The notes: generated by a model not told the origin, from the sequence alone. A stretch of 64,000 bases of DNA from Paroedura picta (GCF_049243985.1 NC_135373.1:82028213-82092212); one strand, 5' to 3'. Counted from the stretch's first letter, positions 47,440-60,125 are shown. Made by a program: numbers and translations.

Positions 47440-47650
47440 CGCCGCTTCCCCTCGGCGCCTGCCAGGCGGCTCTGCCCCAACGGCCGCTTCCTCGGAGGCT
47501 GTCAACAAGCCCGTCTCCTTAGCAAAGCCCCTGCCCTGCCCCGCCCCGCCCCGCCGCCCAATCAGCGCTCCGCCCCGGCCCCTCGCCCTGCCCCTCGCCT
47601 GCCTGCCTGCCGCTGGGGTTAGTTAGCGGAGAGCCGCGCTCGGCCTCTGC
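46950..47650 (-). promoter_or_regulatory. MDM1: CpG-rich promoter region of MDM1
   Basis: Very GC- and CpG-rich against an AT-rich background. Upstream of the start codon there are consecutive GC boxes (CCGCCC type) at about 47538-47556 and 47570-47576 and a CCAAT box at 47558-47562. No TATA box was seen. A GGGC/GGCA-type tandem repeat lies at about 47345-47378 inside intron 1. Placement against the coding start makes this the MDM1 promoter; the exact start site is not visible. Confidence 0.8.
47422..47439 (-). CDS. MDM1: MDM1 exon 1 (coding part)
   Basis: ATG plus five codons, MPLRFK, then donor GTGAGG; phase 0. Matches human MPVRFK. It lies inside the CpG-rich promoter region, and the 5'UTR lies to its right. 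Confidence 0.88.
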
Positions 47651-47944
47651 TATGGGGCCGCCGAGCTCTGGAAACCGCCCCCACCCTCCCCGCACAGCAC
47701 GGAAAGGCCCGTGCCCTTCCCGAGGGATTAGCTGAAGGCGCTGCTGATCTGCTGCGGGGTGGGAAGGGCTTTTCCTTTGCGGGCCCTTCGTTTTCCATGA
47801 AGTGCCTTCGAACCTTCGCCTTGGCGCCCTCAAAAAACACAAGAGTTTTGCGGATCCCGGGCACTTCATAAAATCATTTTGCGCTCGTGGACTAGAGCCG
47901 CTGCGTCTTGAAATGGAAGGGTTGCTTACGAAGAGCCTGGTGGA

Positions 47945-48150
47945 TCAGGCTGCTGGTGGCCCATTAGTCCAGCATCCGCTTCGACACGGGGCCAACCAGT
48001 TGCCCTGGAAAGCCAAACAAGGAAGACGTAGAGGCCTTCCTGCATGCTGCCGCCCAGCATGGATACCCAAAGGTTTGTTGCCTTAGTAGGTGGAGGCTCC
48101 CTTCAGTGACCATGGCTAATAGCCATTTATGGATCCCTTATTATTTCTCT
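47945..48150 (+). repeat. LINE 3'UTR-type repeat (CR1/L3-like), copy 1
   Basis: TAGTCCAGCATCCGCTTCGA, GGCCAACCAGTTGCC and CATGGCTAATAGCCATTTAT are hallmarks of an old sauropsid LINE tail. A second copy is at 60437-60760. Confidence 0.55.
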
Positions 48151-49104
48151 AACAATAGCAGTTTTTACCCCCTAGACTGAAGAAGCCCAGACTTTCCATC
48201 TTTTCATAATCGGAAAGGTGCTCCAACCCAGCAGTCTTGGTTTAGAACAGCTCCATTCCCTTGCAGCCTCAATCATTCCCCACCCCCCGTATCTGAGCAT
48301 TAGTGGCTATCCAAGGTCTCTGCTGGGTGCATTCCACCCACCTGTCCCTCCCAACCCTTTGCTTCAGCCACAGTCATCACCTGGCCTTTGTAGGTGCTGC
48401 CCACGACCAGGGCTTCCTGATTTCCTTCTCTGTGTTGTCATTCTAAGACCTTACCTCAGGCCTGTGTCTCCTGCTACCAAGCATCTGGTTATCACAGCGA
48501 CAGCTTGCTGCACCTGTGCACAACTAAAGAAATAGCACTTTGCCAGATTACCGCCTACCCTTCTGCTGGAGCTTGTTTTAAAAGACCATATTCAAAAGAG
48601 TGGAGATCTATGTATTAAAGAAAACACCTACCAGCATTAAAAGTTATAAAATGTTTATTAAAAAGAAAATGCCCACACACACACTCTCTCTAAAAGAAAA
48701 GTGTAAACACATTTTGTGCCCTAGTTTGCTTATGTCAATAACATTATTGTTTGTTTGTTTATTTATATTTCTTTGCCCCTTGCAGTAAGGCACAAATCAA
48801 CTGAAAGGAATGACAAAATACTGACTAGGGACCTTGACATTTTGGCTGACTACTGCTCTCAATGGTTGCTTATCCCAAGTCCAGGAAAAAAGAGAATGCT
48901 CCTGTTGCCATCTCGACAACAGTCTTGCCAACCTTGAACTGAGTGGCGATACACTGAGTACAACGATATTCCCAATACCCAAGATAATAGGAACACTTTG
49001 GAGTCTTTGGTGACTTTAAATTTAAAGAGTATACATTAGGTTAGCACGTGCTATGGCATTATTTATTTATTGTATGGTAGAGTTACACACAGAAAGCATA
49101 TATA

Positions 49105-49530
49105 TCTTCTTATTTAAATAAAACAGTAAGGACTGGTGGGGAGGACTTAGGGCAGGCTCTGTCCAGGATAAAAACTAAAGCTTTGCGGCTCCTGGTTCGC
49201 TCCTCCGAGTGGCACTCCAGGGCCAAGTGTCCAATTGGGAGGCGCGCAAAGCCACGTGGTCGCCCGCCTCAGGCCCGCCCAGAACCAGCATCCCCCCAGC
49301 TCCCAGCCGCTGAGGACCCGACAGCGCTGAAGACAGGTAGGCTGCTTCCCCCAAATCCAGCCCCGGCCCCGCTTCACCCTTCTGTGATCCGCTGGGGGGG
49401 AGGAGGAGAAGGCTTCTGCGGCCCCAAGGACCCCGTCCACGGCTACGCAGAAGCCTTTGGGAGTCGGGGGGGGAGTCCGTGGCCATCTAATGCCCATTTT
49501 ATTTTCAATTAAAATGGGCTTTAGATCTAG
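49105..49530 (+). mobile_element. Helitron-like non-autonomous element B
   Basis: 3' hairpin GCCCATTTTA/TAAAATGGGC (49492-49519), a 7-nt spacer, then CTAG (49527-49530) followed by T. 5' region TAAATAAAACAGTAAGGACT aligns with TAAATAAAGCGGTAAGGGGT of element A. The body is GC-rich and non-coding. The 5' boundary is inferred from homology. Confidence 0.6.
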
Positions 49531-49627
49531 TATACAATATAATACTATAAAATATGTAGCCAAGTTGATAGAATGGATATTCAGATATTGGGCAGTCCTC
49601 ACAAATACTAATATCTAAATTTTCAAC

Positions 49628-49831
49628 CTACTCAATCACAGCTGGAGAGAATTCAAAGAGCTCTGTCACATCACCCTGGAAATCACAACACTCACATTTC
49701 TGTGACAGATAGAAGATAGTTTGACAGGCTGTACTACAATCACATTTTGGTCCTGGTATTTTACCCCATTTAAACTGGCAGAGGTGGTGCAGGAGTGCCC
49801 TTGGCAATGTGGCTGGACTGTTGAGAAGCAT
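49628..49831 (-). mobile_element. Possible LINE ORF2 C-terminal fragment
   Basis: A minus-strand frame reads LPRALLHHLCQFKWGKIPGP then KCDCSTACQTIFYLSQKCEC, resembling the Cys-rich tail (CDCG, QT, HI) found at the end of some non-LTR retrotransposon ORFs. Short and isolated. Confidence 0.35.
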
Positions 49832-49884
49832 GCCCTCTGGTAAGCATGCCCTTGGCTATAATAAAAAAATTATAAATGCATAGG

Positions 49885-49990
49885 GGGTTTGTTTGTTTGT
49901 TTGTTTACTACCCTCCCCTAAGGCTCAGGGTAATTCACATGAAACAGGAACAAGAACAATTCAGAGAAAATCAGTATCCATAAATAACAA
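49885..49990 (-). repeat. L2-type LINE 3'-end fragment with GTTT repeat
   Basis: GTTT units (49888-49905), then TACCCTCCCCTAAGGCTCAG: reverse complement of the L2 tail and its A-rich microsatellite. Confidence 0.55.
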
Positions 49991-50193
49991 TACAACAATA
50001 ATAAATAGTGTGAACAGTAAAATGTCAGCCTCCCCTTCTCCTTATGCTGTTTGGGGACCCAGTGCTCTGTGTGGGCAGTGAGGCAGCTGTGAATGCTTAT
50101 GTGGCAGACAGCTCAAACCACTTCCCCACTATCAGGTGCCTGGATCTGCTGACAAGAGTTGTTCCCTTCTGACAATAAGCAGGGCCATTCCGC

Positions 50194-50520
50194 ACAACTT
50201 AAATGTAGCAGAAGTCTTAACTTTGGTAAATGCTACTAATTCAACGTTCCACATGATGTCGTACACAATCTGCAACACTCCTGCAACACTCCCGCAAAAA
50301 CTCCTGTAGAACTCCTGGGGCCCACCTTCTCCACCCTCTGTCTGATATGGACACTGGACTCCAGCCTCTCGCCACAAGGCCCCTGATTGTTTCTGACCAT
50401 CGTGGTGCCACTTGCTGGAATTCAACAAGTTTATACAAAGCAAAGTATGGCAAAATCCAGATATATGGAACTCTACACTCATGTTTATAACTCCACACAC
50501 GGCCTCCACTGACCATAGTG
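50194..50520 (+). mobile_element. Related Harbinger-type element, partial
   Basis: Starts GGGCCATTCCGCACAACTTA, close to the 13-bp end of the two Harbinger copies. The next block (GATGTCGTACACAATCTGCA) matches GACGTCGTTTACAATCTGCC-type sequence near the 31.9 kb end. The far end was not found, so it is truncated or belongs to a different subfamily. Confidence 0.5.
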
Positions 50521-50639
50521 GGGTGGTTGCTATAGGTGCTACCCCAGTAACAAAAACTACTATCAGAAATTAGTATCAGAAACCTCTATGACACCCTCTG
50601 ATTCTATCTGCTGGCCACTGCGTAACTCATACCCTTAAG

Positions 50640-53600
50640 GAGTGGAAAACCATATCATTTTTATGCAGTGACCAGGCCCCACCGTCTGCGTGTCTTATAA
50701 CATTCTCTTTCATTTTTAATAATCAGAACTTCATGGTGTCATTCAATCATGCATCAGTCAAATTTGTAACCTTGTCCCAATAGAAAGTAGTAACTGGATA
50801 AATTTCAGGCTACTCAGGCTACTAAACAAAATGTAACTGATGTGTCATTTATCGTGCTAACGTTTGCTTTTGGACAGCAGCAAAATAAGAGCTGCTTGCC
50901 CTTCATTATATATGCATTTCGAAGTGGTAAACATACAATCACTCTGCCGGTCAGGGGCCCAGGTTATTATTCACACAGACCTTCATGCTCTCCCATTATT
51001 TATTCACTGCATGCCTCATAATGTAATTATAATAATTTTTAAAGTGGAATTCACAGATAACAATGGGAAATTGTGCAGGGCTGCCACAAATAATAGACTA
51101 AGAAATTCTCAAGGTGTAAGTGATTTTGTCAGCATGCATAATTTTTTGTTCCAGCCAACTGAGAATGTAACAAAAGAGAAAAGGAAACCAGGCCAAGTGA
51201 CACCAACTAAGCACTTTAACACACCCACATAACACTATGAACAATTTGATTTATTTCTCACTAAGGTTGTAAGACTATGAGTGTTATCATTTCAGACAGC
51301 AGGTGTGGATTTCATGATTAAACATTCCTCCAAACAAATAAAAATTCACTGTACACAGAGTGCTTGGATGTCATGGGGAAAGGATCTAACATTAGTCTCT
51401 TGGGTTAACTGAACTACCCAGGGTTACTGTGATTATTTAATTGTGCAAGAGAGATGTTGGGCAAAGATTCTTTTTGATTAATCAAAGTCATGTATTTAAA
51501 CAATTTTTAAGCTGCCTTTGCATTCAACTTAGAATCCCCAAGGCTGTGCACAATAACATTAGAGCAAGATTTTAAAAATATATGAACATTTTAAAAAACA
51601 GTTAAAACTGAACAAGTAGTCAATAAATAAACACATGAAAGAGAGAAATCATCATTGATAAATGATCCAGCTTTTTACAAATGTTGTCCCAAAAACTTGC
51701 CCAAAAAGATTTGTTCCCTGTTTCATTATTTCAGAGTCAGTTTTATCAATAACAAATTTAAAAGTGGCAAATACCTTGGCCACAGTCCACAATACATTCT
51801 GTGTGCAAAATAGGGATGTATGTCATAATGAATTTATTTAGGGTAAACCAAAAAGACTGAGAAAATGGGTGGGAAAGATGTCTGATGCAATGTACAAATA
51901 GTAACCATTTCATTTATAAATGTATATACTGTCTCTTTAGAGAACTGCCCGATGCAGCATGCACCGTAAACACTACAATAAAATCATTGAAAACCAGAAT
52001 TATCATTAATAAACAAGTTACAATAATAAACTTATTCTAGAATTTCTTTCCCAGGTATATGCGATTATTTACTTTTGCAAAAGACTTTTTACTAATCAAA
52101 GGAATTAACCACCTATGAAAGCAAAACTAGTTTTTGAAAAAGAGTGTGAAAATTGACTGTCTTTTATTTGTAAATGCTGTGGAGTAAGTGGCTTACAACG
52201 CCTAAAGTTTCAATGGACATTAATACATGTAAATTGATATTAATATGCATAAAATATTAATATGCATATATGCATAAAATATTATGAAGCAAGTGTTTGT
52301 CAAGGTACCCTTTTGTTTCATGATGGACTTGCAACATGGAAAATTAAAGTATATAATTGTATAGGAAATGAGTATAATTTTGTTCCCTGTTCTTGCACTC
52401 TCACCTTTGAGTTTATGGGAAATTGTGGGCATTGCATCATTAATTTTCCCCATGTTTCCCATGCATTTCTTGGGGTTCCCTGATAAAATTATTTATGGTT
52501 CATCTGCACAGAAGCTTTTTCCACATAGTTCAATAGTATTTTTTCACTTTCCAAATAAAATTGGCAATCTAAATAAATAGGATGACAAACATTAGCTATT
52601 GCCAGTAGGTGGCAGGCCATCAACACTATATTGTATGCAGATTGATAGATGCAATGCCTTGTGAAAGATAGGTTCCAGTTATATTTTACAATTTTTAGAT
52701 CTTTTTAAACAGAACTAAAGTATCTGCTGTACTGGCAGGTCCCTGATGAAAACAAACCTCTCCTTCTATCAGATATTCATGCTATATAAATTAAATAGAA
52801 AGAGGGTACCATTTGCTTTTCAACTATATGGTCGTCTGGAAATTACACTATGAGAAGAAATGTACCTATCAGTATTTCTTTATTGCCCAATTTCTTCTCT
52901 CTCTGTGTCTCCAGTATGTATATTTGAAGTCTAATTCACCCAAAAGAAACACTTCCAGCATCACTGGCTATATGACTGCAATTTGGCAACAATAATGCAG
53001 CTGTTAGTAAAGCCCATAGCCAGGATAAGCATGTAAAGAAACTCCAAGAGATAGTTCACATCTTTGATGAGCTGCAACATCAGATGACGAGTGACATTGT
53101 AGACACAGTTTTTATATTACTTGACACCATCTCAAGCACAACACTCTCTATGAAGGCAGTTCACTCAGTCTTCCACAGATCTTTCAAGGGCTGAACTAAT
53201 CAAGTGATGAACTGAGTGACATTTATATATGTGTGATTTGACTGGAAAAGGAACCATGGAACCCCAAGCAATATTTATGCTGTATTGTAGTTGCATGGAG
53301 ATGGGCTTCAATTTATCAGGGTCCCTGATGACCTGATCTGGAGTCTATTTTAAAGGGTGCACTTATTTTTCGAAGGGTGCCATTACCATCTGCATTTAGG
53401 CATAGTCATTTACATAATAAAAGACTTCAGTATTATTCTGCAGTAAACACTTTAATTTCTGGACTTTGAAGTCCCACTTCAAGGTACCTTGCTATGAAAT
53501 AACAGGGCCTCTTGCTTTGATGGTGATCACAGCCAACTATTTATTATTTCATTTTTGATCCACTCTTTATTTAAACAGTTCTTAAGCAGCCATTTTCTCA

Positions 53601-54230
53601 TTTCTTACTGTCTCTGACCTTTGAACTTCAGGTCCTGGCAGTCTATTGCCTCTGTCACCAACCTGGTAGAATTCTCTTGTGCAGATATTTTGTTGGCATT
53701 TTGGAAGTCAGCTCCGCACAAGCCACTGTGATCAAAGTGAGCCACTCAAATTATGTTGAACTGATCCTGTACAAAAAGATCAATCTGTTGAGAGAGAAAT
53801 TCCGGCACCCCAGTGAAATGAATTGTCGCTTTAGTCACAAAGAGAACAGAAGCCAGTGGGTGATAATTCTGTTATTTCAGCAGGAGTAAAGGAACACTGT
53901 CTTATGAACATCCCTCCTGACATGTCTGCAGGACTTTTTATTTACTTATATATGCCATTCACAAGTCCTGCTACTATCTGGTTCCTTTTAATTGACATTG
54001 AAAACTTGCTATAGCGGCCAAAAGGTATATTAATAACTGGAAATATGATGGTTTTAACAGAAGTCTTTGTGTTACAATCAAGTAGGCGATTATGTTATTT
54101 TTAAGCCAATCAACACATCCTGATTTTAAAATATGCATTAATCATGCTAGTTATTTAAAGTGGGGGGACAGACTTTGAACACATCAGCATTCACAGACCA
54201 CATTGAAATATATAATGTACTGTCTTCTGA
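50640..54230. other. Intergenic DNA without recognised genes
   Basis: AT-rich. Short frames at 50864-51232, 52262-52580 and 53677-53889 match nothing I know. A weak LINE-tail-like stretch lies near 51505-51580. No RAP1B exon is present. Confidence 0.35.
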
Positions 54231-54244
54231 TAACGACTATACCT

Positions 54245-56047
54245 ATATCCAACAATAAAGCTAGTGGTGGTGACAGCATTCCAGTTGAACTATTCAAAAT
54301 CTTAAAAGACAATGCAGTAAAAGTGCTACACACAATATGCCAGCAAATTTGGAAAACTCAACAATGGCCACAGAATTGGAAAAGGTCAGTTAACATTCCA
54401 GTCCCAAAGAAAGGCAATGCCAAAGAATGTTCAAACTACTGCACCATCGCACTCATTTCTCATGCTAGCAAAGTTATGCTCAAAATCCTACAAGCTATAT
54501 GTGGACCGAGAACTTCCAGAAGTACAGGCAGGATTTTGAAGAGGCAGAGGAACTAGAGATCAAATTGCCAACATACGTTGGATCATGGAGAAAGCTAGGG
54601 AGTTCCAGAAGAACATCTACTTCTGCTTCATTGACTATGCTAAAGCTTGTGTAGAGCAGTGGTCCCCACTCAAGCAGTGGGGACCACTCACTGGGGACCA
54701 CTCAACGCCTTTTACTGAGGCCCGGTGGGGGGGGGTAGTTTACTCCTCTACTCTCAACCCACTGCCCTAACGCTCTCTGATCGCTATGGTAATGTTTAAA
54801 CATCCCTTCAAAATAAGATACAGACACGCCACAACAATGAACATAAGGAACATTTTATTTTCATGGAAATTTTAACACATGACAGTTAAACTGACAGTTT
54901 AACTCATGACAGGGGGGAGAAGGCGTCCTTCGGGGCCCACCTCTAATTAGTCGAAGGACCACATGTGGTCCGCAGCCCACAGGTTGGGTATCGCTAGTGT
55001 AGAGCACAACAAATTGTGGCAAGTTCTTAAAGAGATGGGAATACCAGAGCATCTTATTTGTCCCTTGAGAAACCTATATGGAGGTCAAGAAGCAACAGTG
55101 AGAACTGGGCATGGAATCACTGATTGGTTCAAAATTGAGAAAGGAGTTCGGCAAGGCTGTATACTATCGCCTTGCCTATTTAACTTGTATGCGGAGCACA
55201 TCATGAGAAAGGCAGGGTTAAATGAGTCACAAATTGGGATCAAGATTGCAGGGAGAAATAGCAAACTCAGATATGCAGATGATACCACTCTAATGGCAGA
55301 AAGCGAAGAGGAACTAAAGAGCCTGTTGATGCAGGTGAAGGAGGAGAGGGCAAAAGTTGGCTTGAAACTCAACATCAAGAAAACGAAGATCATGGCATCC
55401 AGCCCTTTCAATTCCTGGCAAATAGATGGGGAAGAAATGGAGGTAGTGACAGATTTTATTTTCCTGGGCTCCAAGATCACTGCAGATGGGGACTGCAGCA
55501 AAGAAATTAAAAGACACTTGCTCCTGGGGAGGAAAGCTATGGCAAATCTAGACAGCATCCTAAAAAGCAGAGACATCACCCTGCCAACAAAAGTGTGTCT
55601 AGTCAAGGCTATGGTCTTCCCAGTTGCAATGTATGGCTGGGAAAGTTGGACCATAAGGAAGGCCGAGCGTCAAAGAATTGAGGCTTTTGAACTCTGGTGC
55701 TGGAGAAGACTCTTGCGAGTCCCTTGGACTGCAAGGCAACCAAACCGGTCAGTCCTAGAGGAGATCAGCCCTGACTGCTCCTTAGAAGGCCAGATCCTGA
55801 AGATGAAACTCAAATACTTTGGCCACCTCATGAGAAGGAAGGACTCCCTGGAGAAGAGCCTAATGCTGGGAGCGATCGAGGGCAAAAGAAGAAGGGGACG
55901 ACAGAGAATGAGGTGGCTGGATGGAGTCACTGAAGCAGTAGGTGCAAACTTAAATGGACTCCGGGGAATGGTAGAGGACAGGAAGGCCTGGAGGATCATT
56001 GTCCATGGGGTCGCGATAGGTCGGACACCCACCTAACAACAACAACC
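54245..56047 (+). mobile_element. RTE/BovB LINE, 5'-truncated, interrupted by a hAT MITE
   Basis: Left part encodes NNKASGGDSIPVELFKILKD and KKGNAKECSNYCTIALIS. After the hAT insertion a 340-codon stretch of the frame continues: KGVRQGCILSPCLFNLYAEH, catalytic RYADDTTLMA, WTIRKAERQRIEAFELWCWR, RQRMRWLDGVTEAVG and AWRIIVHG, ending with AACAAC repeats. The left part is more decayed and carries frame breaks. BovB is abundant in squamates, and its tail is the source of the Sauria SINE tail. Confidence 0.93.
54657..54996. mobile_element. hAT MITE inserted in the BovB element, 340 bp
   Basis: 8-bp target duplication GTGTAGAG at 54649-54656 and 54997-55004. Ends CAGTGGTCCCCA and, inverted, TAGCGATACCCAACC. 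Non-coding. The BovB sequence is continuous across one copy of the duplication, so the MITE is the younger event. Confidence 0.87.
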
Positions 56048-56215
56048 TCCAGGTGGGAACTGGAATCCTCTGGAATTATAGCTCATCTCCAGAGAAGAGA
56101 GATTGGTTCCCCTAGAGAAAAATTGCTGCTTTGGAGGGTGATCTCCATAGCATTACACCCCACTAAAACCCCTCAGGATGTAATGTGTACTGCACAGTGT
56201 GTGACCTCTATGGCC
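56048..56215 (+). repeat. Squamate 'GGTTGCCA' repeat, copy 2
   Basis: CCTCCAGGTGGGAACTGGAA, ATCTCCAGAGAAGAGAG, GGAGGGTGATCTCCATAGCA; starts where the BovB tail ends. Confidence 0.5.
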
Positions 56216-56402
56216 TAAAAGCTCATTCTGGTTTTAATGAATTTTTACACTGCATTATTAATCTTTTTTATGTGTGCTTGTAATCTCAACTTTTTAGGTA
56301 TCCAATTCCAAAGCATATGTTGGCTGTACATTAAAATATATTGATGATGACTGCTCTCCACTTTGAGAGCATTTTGGAATACCCTCACTCTATCTTACGT
56401 GT

Positions 56403-56585
56403 AGTGAAGCAGTCCTCAGGCGGGGTCTGGGGATCCCCTAGAATTATGTCATATCCAGACTAAAGAGATTAGTTTCACTGGAGTCAGTGGCTGCTATGGA
56501 GGGTGGACTCCATTACATTATACTCCCCACTCCAAATTCCACCCACTCCCAGCTTCATCCTGAAATTCTCTAATCCAACTTACAT
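56403..56585 (+). repeat. Squamate 'GGTTGCCA' repeat, copy 3
   Basis: CAGGCGGGGTCTGGGGATCC, TATGGAGGGTGGACTCCATT, then ATTATACTCCCCACTCC; same family as at 18.4 kb. Confidence 0.5.
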
Positions 56586-58677
56586 TGCAAACTAAGATAT
56601 AGATTCCTTCACATAGTGGCCTAAAGACTCAGTTTTTAATGAATTTATAAAGTATACTGTAGTATTAATAATATATGCATTTCCCATATAAATAAATAAA
56701 TAAATAAATAAAATTAGCTTTAGTTTTATGATTGCACTAAAAATACATGTAGACATTTTGTTGGAAAGCTGTTGCCTTAGTAGCGAGAGTTTATTATTGT
56801 TTTTATTTTCCCTCAGGAAACTATTTTTCACTTTAAAAACACTTCATGATAGCCATGCCTGAGGTGCTATGTGAAACAGCTCATCTCACTGTTCCTTTTC
56901 TTAACTGCTAAGATGCTGGCACAGTATATATTACACTGACTGTGATGCACAAGAAGTGTTTCCAAATTTTATGCTTCTGGGTGGTTAATGGCAACCAGGC
57001 AGTTTTTTTCCTCCCCCCAAAAACAAGATCCACTAGCCCACCCAGGATTATAAATCTGAACATACGGGTGGGGTCTTAACAAGTTCAACTCCACTGAAAG
57101 CTGTTCTCTGCCCAAGTCTCATTAATCTCCCATAGAATTGCTTTATGTGCATCATCTCACATATGGAGGTCTGCTTATTGGTGACCTGCAGTTGCTTGTC
57201 CGCCCACATTTTACTCTCACCTGTGCCTACAAACTTCTATTAATGAAAGCACCCAGAACAAATCTGACCAAGTTCATCACAACTCATTTTATGCTTTTTC
57301 AAAGTTCCCAGTTATTTTAAGACCTCAGAGAAACAGAACCCTCAACAGAAGAAGAGACAAGGGAGGAACTGCTCCAAAAATGGGGTTCTTACCCAGACCA
57401 ATTAACCGCTACATTATTAAATAAGGGGCAGAATAAAATAAAAGAAACTATCAAGAATATTGACTATTGATGCAATAGCAGATTTTGGGCTATTAACAGA
57501 AATAATTCCAATTTTGGAACTAAAATAGCCAAAAATGAAGATTTAAACTTATTAAGATGGTGATTCTTAACATTCACCATAATCCATCACTCCCCCCAAA
57601 GAATGTAACATTATAATCACATGCTTTCCTATCAAGCTATAATTTAAAAAAATTAGGACATAAAACAGTGCTCCCTAAAAGACCATTTTATTTACATCAT
57701 AAGGTTTATGGCAACTGTTTAGCATATTTTTATTCTGCTCTTCCTTCAAAGAGTCTAGGATGGCATATGCTTTCTTTTTATGAAGTAAAAAAATTCAGTT
57801 AAAAGAGAGAGACTAGCTAATCTTCATGGTGGAATGGGGATACTCCTATAGGTAGACCATACATATTCAAGCAGACCTTTGTCCTGGGGACCATCAGGCA
57901 CATCTTTAATGGTAGGTTTGATTCCTATTTACTGTGGGGCACTATTTAAAGATCTGAATGAGAAATCTAGGATGTTGTATTTTATTCGTTGGGCAGGTTC
58001 AGCAGTATAAAACAAACTGCCTTCCTTAGAAATCATTGTTCGTAAGAAGGAAGGGCTGCCTAAAATTTACTCAAAATTTGAAATCACCCCTCGTTAAGAC
58101 TGACTGGCCCTGGTTAAGAATCTCTGGTTTAAGAAGCCTAAAGTCCAAATTGTGTATTTGGCAGCCAAACTTATGCAACATACCTTCACCATTCATTTTT
58201 TCCAACATTCAAAGGAGTTTGAGAGGTATTATTGGTATCCACAGAACAATTGCCAAGATAACCTGATTACCAAATGTTTATTCATCCAGCTTCTTTTATT
58301 TTCCATTCTGAGCTACATTGTAAACTCTGTTGAAATCAGTAGGATTTACCCATGAGTTAATATTTTACTTAAATTATTCCAGGTATTTTTAAGTCAAAAG
58401 GCATTAACATAATGGAAGGCTGAAATCACAAGGAAGTCTAAATCATTCAAGATCACTACCGGGGTTTGGTTTATTGCAGGGAGACACTCAAAAGGGGGAA
58501 AAAAAACATATAGTAGATACTTGTAACATTTCACTCATGGCTAGATGAGGCAGAGAAGCCTTAGACTTTTAATCAGTAAACTTGAGTTAATCAGTATTGG
58601 TTGTAATAGAACTTGTGGAACTGAAGACAATAGACTTTTAATCAAGGTACACTTAGGAACTGTAGGAATCCAACCCC
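56586..58677. other. Intergenic DNA without recognised genes
   Basis: AT-rich, with an AAAT microsatellite at 56688-56713. No coding or structural RNA feature recognised. Confidence 0.35.
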
Positions 58678-58689
58678 AGCTAAAAAGTA

Positions 58690-58966
58690 AAAAGGTAAAG
58701 GTATCCCCTGTGCAAGCACCGAGTCATGTCTGACCCTTGGGGTGACGCCCTCCAGCGTTTTCATGGCAGACTCAATACGGGGTGGTTTGCCAGTGCCTTC
58801 CCCAGTCATGACCGTTTACCCCCCAGCAAGCTGGGTACTCATTTTACCGACCTCGGAAGGATAGAAGGCTGAGTCAACCTTGAGCCGGCTGCTGGGATCG
58901 AACTCCCAACCTCATGAGCAAAGCTTTCAGGCGGCTGCCTTACCACTCTGCGCCACAAGAGGCTCT
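58690..58966 (-). repeat. Sauria SINE, copy 2
   Basis: Same family and orientation as copy 1. Exact 12-bp target duplication AGCTAAAAAGTA at 58678-58689 and 58967-58978, so a fairly young insertion. Confidence 0.9.
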
Positions 58967-59042
58967 AGCTAAAAAGTACCAAGGCCTAATTTGATTGAAG
59001 TGCCTTCCCTTGGCCTTAAACAGAAAGGGGCAGCAGTGGGTA

Positions 59043-59323
59043 AAGGTAAAGGTAAAGGTATCCCCTGTGCAAGCACCAAGTCATGTCTGACCCTTGGGGT
59101 GACGCCCTCTAGCGTTTTCTTGGCAGACTCAATACGGGGTGGTTTGCCAGTGCCTTCCCCAGTCATTACCGTTTACCCCCCAGCAAGCTGGGTACTCATT
59201 TTACCGACCTCGGAAGGATGGAAGGCTGAGTCAACCTTGAGCCGGCTGCTGGGATTGAACTCCCAGCCTCATGGGCAAAGCTGTCAGACGGCTGCCTTAC
59301 CACTCTGCGCCACAAGAAGCTCA
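59043..59323 (-). repeat. Sauria SINE, copy 3
   Basis: Only 76 bp from copy 2 and in the same orientation, but with its own 11-bp target duplication AGCAGTGGGTA (59032-59042, 59324-59334). It is therefore an independent insertion and not a tandem duplication. Confidence 0.9.
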
Positions 59324-59949
59324 AGCAGTGGGTACCACCCTATTACACCTCCTTTCCCCGACAACTCTGCAGAATTTTAAAATGATTCCAATTTATATAG
59401 TAACTGAGCTCAGAATTAGATTTATCTAGGGACAAAGCCTGTTTCAATCAGGAATACAACGAGAGCAAGATGGAAGGAGGGGTGGAAGAACTCGGCAGAT
59501 TGTCTCTCCCTCCCCCCAGGACCTGGAAAGGCTGCAGGCTGGAAATCCCCAGGTAGGGAACTCACCCGCAGGGGCAGCTCTCACACAGCAGGGATCTGCA
59601 GCCACTGAGCCTCAGAGGGAAGGGGGAGGGGAGGGGAAGGGGACGGAAGGTGATTGGCTGGTGGCTGGACAGGCAACCTGGTTGGAGGAGGCACTCAGGG
59701 GTGGGATAGCCACCCTGTGTGGGTGTTCAGTGGTGAGTGGCACTTAAGCCATGAGACCAGCTCCTCCTCTTAGGCTTTACCAGAAATATTAAGTGGAACA
59801 AATTAGTGTGACCCAGTGAGACTCAATGGTGCAGGAGCCACATATGGCACTTTGACATGACACCTGTGGGTCTTCTCAGGCACCGTGCCCCATATTTCAG
59901 GAAAGTGAGCAAGTCCTTTTCACAGCGAGGCTTGTATTGGCAAATTATT

Positions 59950-60125
59950 GCCACCAAAGTTTGCCACCCTCCAGGATTATAATTTATCTCCAAGAGATCA
60001 GTTCCCATAGAGAAAAAGGCAGCTTTGTTGCATTACATTTCTGCTGAATTCCCTCCCCTCCCCAAATTGAACTGTCCCCAGGCTGCAATCCCAAATCTCC
60101 CAGAATATCCCCCACAAGAGTACAT
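59950..60125 (-). repeat. Squamate 'GGTTGCCA' repeat, copy 4
   Basis: TGCCACCCTCCAGGATTATA, ATCTCCAAGAGATCAGTTCC and CCTCCCCTCCCCAAATTGAA, in the opposite sense to copy 1. Confidence 0.5.

Noticed and set aside
47176-47869. Several 80-150 codon frames over the CpG-rich region
   Set aside because: Pro/Arg/Ala-rich frames on both strands are typical of CpG islands; only MPLRFK matches MDM1.
53677-53889. 70-codon frame (MCRYFVGILEVSSAQATVIK and so on) considered as a processed pseudogene
   Set aside because: No recognisable parent gene and no poly(A) or target duplication seen.
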